Shown here: one piece after another, positions 25,697 to 32,771 of the stretch | Layout of the letters: every line of letters starts with the position of its first letter | Position numbering within the stretch: the first letter of the stretch is position 1 | Assembly (NCBI RefSeq): GCF_031177825.1 | Contig: NZ_JAPSKE010000020.1 | Span: forward strand, 39,404 to 103,403 | Source: Paenibacillus sp. | Lineage (GTDB): Bacteria; Bacillota; Bacilli; Paenibacillales; YIM-B00363 | Direction of reading: 5' to 3' | Length of the DNA stretch: 64,000 bases | Made by a program: the position numbers and the translations under genes | Notes under the pieces: generated by a model | What the model saw: only the letters and a program-made list of their open reading frames with translations | The model's database searches: none | What the model was told of the DNA's origin: nothing

Positions 25697-25768
25697 GACA
25701 GGATTCCTCACTTGTGGTAAAGTTAGCGGATACGCGCGAAAATCGGCGAATGGGAAAGGATGAGCGAC

Positions 25769-26083
25769 ATGACGCAGTTTACGAACGTGACGGTGGAGAA
25801 GAAGGCGAACGTGTACTTCGACGGGAAGGTGACGAGCCGGACGGTGTTGTTCGCGGACGGCACGAAGAAGACGCTCGGAATCATGCTTCCGGGCGAATAC
25901 GAATTTTCTACTTCCCAGAAGGAAGAGATGGATTTCTCGGCCGGCAAGCTCGAATATAAGCTGCAAGGACAAGAGTGGAAGTCGATCGACGGCGAAGGCG
26001 TATTCATCGTGCCGGCAAACGAGAGCTTCCAGCTGAAGGTACATACGGTAGCCGACTACTGCTGCTCCTATTTTAACGAATAA
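25769..26083 (+). CDS. ppnP: Pyrimidine/purine nucleoside phosphorylase PpnP
   Basis: The 104-residue single-domain cupin is of the PpnP (YaiE) family: ANVYFDGKVTSRTVLFADGT, then LGIMLPGEYEFSTSQKEEMD and VFIVPANESFQLKV. E. coli PpnP (94 residues) phosphorolyses diverse nucleosides. ATG 25769 is preferred over ATG 25760 because the AAAGG site (25755-25759) directly abuts the latter but is 9 nt from the former. It is a single gene followed by hairpin repeats. Confidence 0.9.
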   Translation: MTQFTNVTVEKKANVYFDGKVTSRTVLFADGTKKTLGIMLPGEYEFSTSQKEEMDFSAGKLEYKLQGQEWKSIDGEGVFIVPANESFQLKVHTVADYCCSYFNE

Positions 26084-26084
26084 T

Positions 26085-26210
26085 CGGGAAATCTTCCCGT
26101 ACAAGTTCCCGCCTGCGCTTTCTTGGCTCGGGCGAACCGAAAAGCCTCCCACTGATTCCGCGCCAATGCCCGATTGTCGGCCTTGGTGCGGAAGGAGCGG
26201 GAGGTTTTTC
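26085..26210. repeat. Composite intergenic hairpin repeat, copy 2
   Basis: The small palindrome CGGGAA-ATC-TTCCCG (26085-26099) is followed 39 bp later by a long inverted repeat with arms 26139-26166 and 26183-26210 (cores GCCTCCC and GGGAGG, about 22 of 28 paired). The layout and core sequence match 18375-18506. It begins two bases after the ppnP stop. Confidence 0.6.
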
Positions 26211-26295
26211 CTTTTCATCCGGGGGTTCCGCGAGGAGGAAGGGGGCTCTCTTGGCGGCTCTTGTCCTCGATTTCCCTTCGCTCAGCTAATTCCGC

Positions 26296-26480
26296 AATTG
26301 GGGAGGAGTTCCCCAATTTTCGACCCGCGCCGCCGCGAAATTCGAGGAGCCCCGCCACAATTGAGCCCCCGCGCCGACCGCCGCGACATGCTACTTCGGT
26401 GAAGTGGGGTGGAGTTCTCAATAAACGAATTGCATCGTCCCGATGTTCGAGGATTGCGCTACAACGTTGGAGGCGAAGCG
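26296..26480. repeat. Two diverged tandem repeat units in a noncoding stretch
   Basis: Unit 1 opens with the palindrome AATTGGGGA-GGAGT-TCCCCAATT (26296-26318) and contains TTCGAGGAGCCCCGCCAC. Unit 2, about 106 bp later, opens with AAGTGGGGTGGAGTTCTCAA (from 26402) and contains TTCGAGGATTGCGCTAC. The shared order suggests an old duplication. The surrounding 26211-26615 shows no coding frame I trust. Confidence 0.45.
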
Positions 26481-26615
26481 GCTGAGCGAAGGGAAGACGG
26501 GGAGAAGGACGGCGGGAAGAGAAGGGCCTGCCCGGGGAGCGGGGCGGCGTGGAGGCAGGGGCTCGGCCAGGGGCGGGCCTGACTCCGAAGTAGAAGGCGC
26601 CTAAACGCAGTACAA

Positions 26616-26660
26616 GAAAAGCCGCCCCGACGGCCCGCCGTAGCAGGCCGCGGAGCGGCG
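26616..26660 (-). terminator. Intrinsic terminator of the ANTAR/TrpD2-like operon (minus strand)
   Basis: Read on the minus strand, a GC-rich hairpin (arms CCGCTCCG and CGGGGCGGC) ends in TTTTCTT, 10 bp after the TrpD2-like stop. Confidence 0.7.
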
Positions 26661-26669
26661 GCAAAAGAC

Positions 26670-27704
26670 TTACGAAGGACGCGCGAGGACGATTTCCTTC
26701 CACTGCATGAATTTCTTGTACGCTTGCCCGGAGGACAAGGTGACTCGAGCGAGGTCGAGTCCTTCTTCGATCGTGCCGGCCGCGCCGGTCAGCCACAGTC
26801 GGACGCCGGCGTTCAGAATCGTCATGTCGGTGTACGGCAGCGCCGCGGCGCCCCGGAGTACGGCGAGGCAAGTCGCCGCTTGGCGCTCCGCGGTCCACTC
26901 CGTATCGTCGTCGGCTTCGCCCTGCAGCTGATACACCTCCGGGTCGACGATCATCAGCTCGGAGACGCCGCCCTGCACGAGGAACAGGCGGGAGCGCTTG
27001 TGCACCGGCAAGTCCTCGGAGCCTTCGCTGCCCTGTACGATGATGACGCGGCGGTAGCCGAGGCTCGAGACGAGCTGCGCCATCTTGTCGAACACGGTGC
27101 CGTGGAAGACGCCGAAGACGAGATAGGGCGCTTCGGAGTAGCGGACGAGCTTCTCCGCGCTGTTGAACACGGTGCGTAAGCCCAGCTGCGTCCGTATCTC
27201 GCGCACGCGCGCCAGCTTCGGACAGCCGAGCTCCGCCGGCACGAACAGGAAGCCGCTCGCGTCCGCCGCGCGGAGGAGTCGCTCGAGTCCTTCCGGCGTC
27301 TCGACGTCCACGCCCCATTGCGCGACGACGTCCGGCAGCGTCACGCCCCACTTGGGCGGCAGCGAGCGCGAGCCATGCAGCGTCGACGGGACGCCGCAGG
27401 CGGCGAGGACGAACGACGTCGGCAGCGTCGCATAAAACGACTTCGTCCGGCCGTCGTACGGACCCGCGCAATCGATGGCGCCGTCCATCGGATGCTTCAG
27501 GCTGCCGCGCCGCAGCGCCTCCGCGAACGCCGCGATTTCGTCGGTGCTTTCCATCTTGATCCGTTCGGCCACGAGGAAGGCGCCGATCTGGGCGTCGGTC
27601 GCTCCTCCTTCGAGAATCAGCTTCGCGGCGCCGGCCGCTTCGTCATACGTTAGATCTCTAGCGCCGCGTTTGCCTCTGCCGACTTCCTTTAAGTATTCGA
27701 TCAT
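26670..27704 (-). CDS. TrpD2/YbiB-like glycosyltransferase-family 3 protein
   Basis: The 344-residue protein has the fold of anthranilate phosphoribosyltransferase: an N-terminal helical domain (LTYDEAAGAAKLILEGGATD followed by AQIGAFLVAERIK) and a phosphoribosyltransferase-like domain. The catalytic GTGGD motif is replaced by GPYDGRTKSF, and the KHGNR region reads LHGSRSLPPKWG, as in TrpD2/YbiB proteins, which bind nucleic acid and lack TrpD activity. ATG 27704 overlaps the stop of the ANTAR gene (ATGA), so the two are coupled. The location beside nitrate genes suggests a regulatory role, perhaps with RNA. Confidence 0.78.
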   Translation of the reverse strand: MIEYLKEVGRGKRGARDLTYDEAAGAAKLILEGGATDAQIGAFLVAERIKMESTDEIAAFAEALRRGSLKHPMDGAIDCAGPYDGRTKSFYATLPTSFVLAACGVPSTLHGSRSLPPKWGVTLPDVVAQWGVDVETPEGLERLLRAADASGFLFVPAELGCPKLARVREIRTQLGLRTVFNSAEKLVRYSEAPYLVFGVFHGTVFDKMAQLVSSLGYRRVIIVQGSEGSEDLPVHKRSRLFLVQGGVSELMIVDPEVYQLQGEADDDTEWTAERQAATCLAVLRGAAALPYTDMTILNAGVRLWLTGAAGTIEEGLDLARVTLSSGQAYKKFMQWKEIVLARPS

Positions 27705-28378
27705 CGCGAACGCCCCCTGGGATTTTGCTCTCGGAGTAAAGAATATACTTTCACGATCGAGACGGCAACATCGACCAGACGCCGCCGCTCGTTCATCGCT
27801 TGCTTGCGAAGGAATTCGTACGCCTCCGCCTCGGTAATGGACTTCACCTCGCTCAGAATCGACTTCGCCCGGTCGATCCACTTCCGGTCCTCGAGCTTGG
27901 CGATCAGCTGCTCGCGTTCCTGCTTCCACTGCGTCCGCGACAAGTAATGCTTGGAGGACAGCAGCAGCGTCCAATGCAGCTCCGCCGTCGTCATGCCCGG
28001 GTACAGGATGCCGTCCACGGAATCGGCCAAGACGCAGTTATGCACGACCGGTTCGTTGTCGCACCACCAAAGCAGCGGAGGACCGGTGGGGGCTTCCAAT
28101 GCCCGCGTCCAAGCGAGCAGGTTCGGATACGACGTGCAAAACAAGATGGCGTCAACATTCTTGACACCGAGTTCGGGCGACGGCTCCGGAAGATTCGATT
28201 CCTGCGTGCGGAGCCCGGCGGCGTCGAGCAGCGCGGTCGGCGAGTCGAAGCGGGCGCCTTCCGCGTAGGCGGGCTCCTCGTCGTCGAAGCCGAACGGAAA
28301 GCCAAGAACAGGCGCGGGAGACGATTTCGCCGCGGGGCGGTCGCGTACGATAAGGAACGATTGCAGCATAAAATTCAC
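27701..28378 (-). CDS. ANTAR-domain RNA-binding antiterminator of the nitrate operon
   Basis: The C-terminal 60 residues of this 225-residue protein form an ANTAR domain: REQLIAKLEDRKWIDRAKSI followed by LSEVKSITEAEAYEFLRKQA and MNERRRLVDVAVSIV, a three-helix bundle with the conserved Ala/Lys/Met pattern. The N-terminal 150 residues look like a degenerate receiver domain without an obvious phospho-acceptor Asp. ANTAR proteins (NasR, NasT, EutV) bind paired hexaloop hairpins and prevent termination. Such a pair lies in the leader of the divergent narK operon at 28516-28575. How nitrate is sensed is not evident. Confidence 0.85.
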   Translation of the reverse strand: MNFMLQSFLIVRDRPAAKSSPAPVLGFPFGFDDEEPAYAEGARFDSPTALLDAAGLRTQESNLPEPSPELGVKNVDAILFCTSYPNLLAWTRALEAPTGPPLLWWCDNEPVVHNCVLADSVDGILYPGMTTAELHWTLLLSSKHYLSRTQWKQEREQLIAKLEDRKWIDRAKSILSEVKSITEAEAYEFLRKQAMNERRRLVDVAVSIVKVYSLLREQNPRGRSR

Positions 28379-28477
28379 TTCCTATCCGCAAATAAATGTA
28401 TATGTGACATTATAAGTAACGCAAATATAACATAAAACGCCGAAAACTTCGACCAAAATTTTTGTTTGTGATAGTAG

Positions 28478-28507
28478 TTGACATGTAAGGTCGTCCGCTT
28501 CTATAAT
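28478..28507 (+). promoter_or_regulatory. Promoter of the narK-nirBD-nasC operon
   Basis: A consensus TTGACA (28478-28483) and TATAAT (28502-28507) have an 18-bp spacer, predicting transcription from about 28514 and a leader of about 170 nt. Confidence 0.8.
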
Positions 28508-28513
28508 TAAGCC

Positions 28514-28640
28514 AAGTCACAAAGGTGTGGCGACGCAAACAATCGAATCCAAGGCGGGCACAACGATGTGCCGCCATAGGCAATGAGGCCGTAGATCGCT
28601 CCGGGGACGTTCCCCCGGATGCGGTGTGCGGCCTTTTTTC
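28514..28640 (+). ncRNA. ANTAR-binding antitermination leader
   Basis: Hairpin 1 has GTCAC/GTGGC arms (28516-28520, 28527-28531) and the hexaloop AAAGGT. Hairpin 2 has GGCGGGCAC/GTGCCGCC arms (28553-28561, 28568-28575) and the hexaloop AACGAT. Both loops carry A1 and G4, the ANTAR recognition feature. A terminator follows: outer AGGCCG/CGGCCT, inner TCCGGGG/CCCCGGA, then six T (28586-28640). An ANTAR protein is encoded divergently. Promoter, paired hexaloops and terminator make the mechanism very likely. Confidence 0.8.
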
Positions 28641-28683
28641 ATCCAAAAAGAGAGAAACGACAAATCAAGGGAGTGGAGAAACG

Positions 28684-29898
28684 ATGGAAGCGAAAGGGTT
28701 TATGAAAGCAGGGCATAAGCCGTCCTTGTTCAGCGCGTTCTTATACTTCGATGTGAGCTTTATGATTTGGGTATTGCTCGGACCGCTCGCCGTCATCATC
28801 GCTTCGGATTTCGAGATGGACGCCGCGCAGAAGGCGAATCTGGTCGCGCTGCCGGTGCTCGGCGGTTCCATCCTGCGGCTCGTGCTCGGCTGGATGACCG
28901 ACTTCATCGGCCCGAAGCGGACGTCGCAGATCGGCATGATCCTGACAATGATTCCTCTCGTCTGGGGCTGGCTGTTCGCGTCGACGCTCGGCGAGCTGTA
29001 CGTCGTGGCGCTGCTGCTCGGCGTCGCCGGCGCCAGCTTCGCGGCGGCGCTGCCGCTCGCGAGCCGCTGGTATCCGCCGCAATATCAAGGGCTCGCGATG
29101 GGCATCGCGGGCGCCGGCAACAGCGGCACCGTCTTCACGACGCTGTTCGCGAACCGGATCGCGCAGCATTACGGCGACTGGCACGTCGTGTTCGGCTTCG
29201 CGCTCATTCCGATCGCGATCGCGTTCCTTCTGTTCACGTTTCTTGCGAAGGACAGTCCGAACCAGCCGGCGCCGAAGAAGCTCGCCGATTACGCATCCGT
29301 CTTGAAGCTGAAAGACACCTGGGTGTTCTGCGTCTTGTACAGCGTTACGTTCGGCGGGTTCGTCGGGATGACGAGTTACTTGACCATTTTCTATAACACG
29401 CAATACGGACTCGACGCGGTTCGAGCGGCCGACTTCACGACGCTTCTCGTCATCGCCGGCAGCTTCTTCCGCCCCGTGGGCGGCTGGCTCGCCGACAAGC
29501 TCGGAGGCATCCGCATGCTGCTCGTCTTGTATGGCATCGTCGCGCTGATGATGGCCGGCATCTCGACGCTGCCGGCGATCGGGCTCACGACCGCGATGCT
29601 GTTCGTCGCGATGATGGCGCTCGGCATGGGCAACGGCTCGGTGTTCCAGCTCGTGCCGCAGCGCTTCGCCAAGGAGATCGGCGTCATTACGGGCATCGTC
29701 GGCGCCGCCGGCGGGCTGGGAGGATTCTTCCTGCCGAAGATTCTCGGCAACTTAAAGCTTGCGACCGGCTCCTTCGCGCCGGGCTTCCTGACGCTGAGCG
29801 CCATCGCCTTGACGTGCATCGTCGTCGTCGCCGTCGCGCAAGTTCGATGGAAGCGGACGTGGGTCGGCGAAGGCGGCCGGGCCGCGGCCGAAGCGTAA
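28684..29898 (+). CDS. narK: Nitrate/nitrite MFS transporter
   Basis: The 404-residue protein belongs to the NarK/NasA family. Twelve helices are predicted, with the nitrate-signature-like Gly-rich helices GIAGAGNSGTVFTTLFANRI and GIVGAAGGLGGFFLPKILG. The N-terminal LRLVLGWMTDFIGPKRTSQI is the MFS loop. It is the first gene behind the ANTAR leader; ATG 28684 follows GGGAGTGGAG. It should import nitrate for the reductases encoded next. Confidence 0.9.
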   Translation: MEAKGFMKAGHKPSLFSAFLYFDVSFMIWVLLGPLAVIIASDFEMDAAQKANLVALPVLGGSILRLVLGWMTDFIGPKRTSQIGMILTMIPLVWGWLFASTLGELYVVALLLGVAGASFAAALPLASRWYPPQYQGLAMGIAGAGNSGTVFTTLFANRIAQHYGDWHVVFGFALIPIAIAFLLFTFLAKDSPNQPAPKKLADYASVLKLKDTWVFCVLYSVTFGGFVGMTSYLTIFYNTQYGLDAVRAADFTTLLVIAGSFFRPVGGWLADKLGGIRMLLVLYGIVALMMAGISTLPAIGLTTAMLFVAMMALGMGNGSVFQLVPQRFAKEIGVITGIVGAAGGLGGFFLPKILGNLKLATGSFAPGFLTLSAIALTCIVVVAVAQVRWKRTWVGEGGRAAAEA

Positions 29899-29928
29899 TT
29901 TCATTCAACGAGAGGGGACGGGGACGTC

Positions 29929-32373
29929 ATGGGAAAAGAGAAGCTGCTGCTCATCGGCAACGGGATGGCGGGCGTGAACGCGATCGAACATCTGAAGAAG
30001 CTCGCGCCGGACAAATACGACATCACCATCTTCGGCGCGGAGCCGTATCCGAACTATAACCGGATTATGCTGTCTTACGTCCTGGCGGGAGACACGAAGC
30101 AGGAAGACATCTATATCAACGACTACGACTGGTACGAAAAGAACGGCATCCGTCTATACACCGGACAGCGGGTAAGCTCGATCGATCCCGCCGCGAAGAC
30201 AGTGACGAGCGAAGGGGCGGCGGGCCCGATGACGACGTCCTACGACAAGCTCGTGATCGCCACCGGCTCGAACGCTTTCGTCATCCCGATCCCGGGCTCG
30301 CAGCTGCCGGGCGTCATCGCGTACCGGACGATCCGGGATACGGAGCTGATGCGGGAAGCGGCGAAGAAATATAAGAAAGCCGTCGTCATCGGCGGCGGCC
30401 TGCTCGGCCTCGAAGCCGCGCGCGGCCTGCTGAATCTCGGCATGCAGGTCGAGGTCGTCCATATCGGCGACAGCTTGATGGAGCGCCAGCTCGACAAGAC
30501 CGCTTCGAAGCTGCTGCAGGCGTCGCTCGAACAGCAAGGCATGAAGTTTTTGATGGAGAAGTCCTCCGCCGAAATTCTCGGCAAGGAGCGCGCGACGGGC
30601 CTGAAGTTCGCCGACGGCACGTGGACGGAAGCGGACCTGATCGTCATGGCGGTCGGCATCCGTCCGAACGTGTCGCTCGCGAAAGAAGCCGGGCTCGACG
30701 TCGTGCAAGGCATCACCGTCAACGACTGGCTCGAGACGAGCGCGCCGGACGTGTACGCGGTCGGCGAATGCGCGCAGCACCGCGGCGTCGCGTACGGCCT
30801 CGTCGCCCCGCTTTACGAGCAGGGCGCGGTGCTGGCGAAGCGGCTCGCCGGCGTCGACGGCGCCCCGTACGAAGGCTCCGTCGTCTACACGAAGCTGAAG
30901 GTGTCGGGCGTCGACGTGTTCTCCGGCGGCCAATTCATCGAAGACGCGGAGACGAAGGCGATCCGCGTGCACGACGACTGGTCCGGCATCTATAAGAAGG
31001 TGCTCGTGAAGGGCTCCAAGATCGTCGGCGCGGTGCTGTTCGGCGACACGTCCGAGAGCACGCGGCTCATGCAGCTCATCAAGTCCCAAGCGGATATTAC
31101 GAAAATGGAAATCACCAAGCTGCTGCAAGAATCCGGCGCGGAAGGCGGAGGAGGCGGCGGCACGGAAGGCATGGTCGCCGCCATGGCGGACGACGCGGTC
31201 GTCTGCGGCTGCAACGGCGTCAGCAAGGGCACGATCTGCTCCGCGATTCGCAGTAGCGGCCTGACGACGGTCGAGGGCGTCAAGGATGCGACGACGGCGT
31301 CGCGCTCGTGCGGCGGCTGCAAGCCGCTCGTCGCGGCGCTGCTCAAGACGACGCTCGGCGACGAGTTCGACGCCGCGGCTTCGGCGAAGGCTTCGATCTG
31401 CGGCTGCACGACGCTGTCGCGGGAAGAGGTCGTGGCGGGCATCAAGGAGAAGGGGCTCACCCACGTTCGCGAGGTCATGCACGTGCTCGGCTGGAAGGAG
31501 CCGGAAGGCTGCTCCAAGTGTCGCCCGGCCGTGAACTATTACTTGTCGATGATCAACCCGTCGACGTACAAGGACGATCGCACGTCTCGATTCGTGAACG
31601 AACGGATGCACGCGAACATTCAGAAGGACGGCACGTATTCGGTCGTGCCCCGGATGTACGGCGGCGTGACGACGCCGTCCGAGCTGAAGAAGATCGCCGA
31701 GGTGGCGGAGAAGTATAACGTCCCGACCGTCAAGCTGACGGGCGGCCAACGCATCGACCTGCTCGGCGTGAAGAAGGAAGATCTGGTCCCGATGTGGACC
31801 GATCTCGATATGCCGTCCGGCTACGCGTACGGCAAGGCGCTCCGCACGGTGAAGACATGCGTCGGAGCGGACTTCTGCCGCTTCGGCACGGCGGATTCGA
31901 TGGGCATGGGCATCGCGCTCGAGAAGAAGTTCGAGCGGCTGAACACGCCGGCGAAGGTGAAGATGGCCGTCTCCGGCTGCCCGCGCAACTGCGCGGAGTC
32001 CGGCATCAAGGACATGGGCATCGTGGCGATCGACGGCGGCTGGGAGCTGTACGCGGGCGGCAACGGCGGCGTGAAGGTGCGGGCCGGCGACCTGCTCGCG
32101 ACGGTGAAGACGGAGCAAGACGTGATGGAGTACATCGCTGCGTACCTCCAGTACTACCGGGAGACGGGCAATTACGGCGAACGGACGTCCGAGTGGATCG
32201 TGCGGGTCGGCCTCGACCACGTTCGAAGCGTCGTCGAGGACGGAGACCGCCGGCGCGAGCTGTGCGAGCGGATGGACGAAGCGCTCGCCGCGACGCGAGA
32301 CCCATGGAAGGAAGCGGTCGAGACGGCGGCGATTCGCAAGGATTTGTACGAAGTGATCGAGACGGCGAAGTAA
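29929..32373 (+). CDS. nirB: Assimilatory nitrite reductase large subunit
   Basis: The 814-residue enzyme begins with an FAD/NAD-binding pyridine nucleotide oxidoreductase domain (about 1-400; LLLIGNGMAGVNAIEHL and VVIGGGLLGLEAARGL). Two BFD-like [2Fe-2S] segments follow (CGCNGVSKGTIC with CGGCKP; CGCTTLSREEV with CSKCRP). The C-terminal half has a ferredoxin-like nitrite/sulfite reductase fold and the siroheme/[4Fe-4S] cysteines in TCVGADFC and SGCPRNCAESG. It reduces nitrite to ammonium with NAD(P)H. A Gly-rich linker lies near residue 405. It is followed by nirD. Confidence 0.93.
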   Translation: MGKEKLLLIGNGMAGVNAIEHLKKLAPDKYDITIFGAEPYPNYNRIMLSYVLAGDTKQEDIYINDYDWYEKNGIRLYTGQRVSSIDPAAKTVTSEGAAGPMTTSYDKLVIATGSNAFVIPIPGSQLPGVIAYRTIRDTELMREAAKKYKKAVVIGGGLLGLEAARGLLNLGMQVEVVHIGDSLMERQLDKTASKLLQASLEQQGMKFLMEKSSAEILGKERATGLKFADGTWTEADLIVMAVGIRPNVSLAKEAGLDVVQGITVNDWLETSAPDVYAVGECAQHRGVAYGLVAPLYEQGAVLAKRLAGVDGAPYEGSVVYTKLKVSGVDVFSGGQFIEDAETKAIRVHDDWSGIYKKVLVKGSKIVGAVLFGDTSESTRLMQLIKSQADITKMEITKLLQESGAEGGGGGGTEGMVAAMADDAVVCGCNGVSKGTICSAIRSSGLTTVEGVKDATTASRSCGGCKPLVAALLKTTLGDEFDAAASAKASICGCTTLSREEVVAGIKEKGLTHVREVMHVLGWKEPEGCSKCRPAVNYYLSMINPSTYKDDRTSRFVNERMHANIQKDGTYSVVPRMYGGVTTPSELKKIAEVAEKYNVPTVKLTGGQRIDLLGVKKEDLVPMWTDLDMPSGYAYGKALRTVKTCVGADFCRFGTADSMGMGIALEKKFERLNTPAKVKMAVSGCPRNCAESGIKDMGIVAIDGGWELYAGGNGGVKVRAGDLLATVKTEQDVMEYIAAYLQYYRETGNYGERTSEWIVRVGLDHVRSVVEDGDRRRELCERMDEALAATRDPWKEAVETAAIRKDLYEVIETAK

Positions 32374-32432
32374 GGGGAAGTCGTTTTCGGAAGAGATAGA
32401 GAGATTTCGGACTGGAGAGGGAGGCGCTGAGC

Positions 32433-32771
32433 ATGGCGATGGGGAGCGTAAAGCAGGTCGCGGCGAGCCGCGTAAAGCTGGCGAGGTTGGACGAATTGCC
32501 GCTGGGCACGGGCAAGACGGTGAGGCTCGGCGCTTTGGAGCTGGCGGTGTTCCGCCTCGGGGACGACACGGTGCGGGCGGTCGAGAACCGGTGTCCGCAC
32601 AAGAACGGCGTATTGGCGGAGGGCATGGTCAGCGGCCACTACGTGTTCTGCCCGATGCACGATCGGAAGATCGACTTGAACGACGGACTCGTGCAGAAGC
32701 CTGACGACGGCTGCGTCAAGACGTTCGGCACATGGATCGAAGACGGCGTCGTATGGGTGGACGTGGGATGA
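32433..32771 (+). CDS. nirD: Nitrite reductase small subunit (Rieske type)
   Basis: The 112-residue Rieske-fold protein keeps both cluster motifs, CPH at 54-56 and CPMH at 73-76, so it probably binds a [2Fe-2S] cluster; E. coli-type NirD often lacks these. It partners NirB. The ATG follows GAGAGGGAGG, and the stop overlaps the next gene's ATG, tying nitrite and nitrate reduction together. Confidence 0.9.
   Translation: MAMGSVKQVAASRVKLARLDELPLGTGKTVRLGALELAVFRLGDDTVRAVENRCPHKNGVLAEGMVSGHYVFCPMHDRKIDLNDGLVQKPDDGCVKTFGTWIEDGVVWVDVG

Noticed and set aside
26215..27471. A 418-codon frame over the noncoding stretch and the TrpD2-like gene.
   Set aside because: It is a mirror of the TrpD2-like gene in another frame; the composition is Arg-rich and the real gene explains the conserved part.
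26670..27704. Tryptophan-biosynthesis TrpD.
   Set aside because: The GTGGD and KHGNR catalytic motifs are degenerate, and no other trp gene is present; TrpD2/YbiB-type fits better.
30154..32220. A 688-codon open frame antisense to nirB, and similar long antisense frames elsewhere.
   Set aside because: High GC at third positions creates long mirror frames; these products are Arg/His/Asp-rich low-complexity strings without known domains or ribosome sites.
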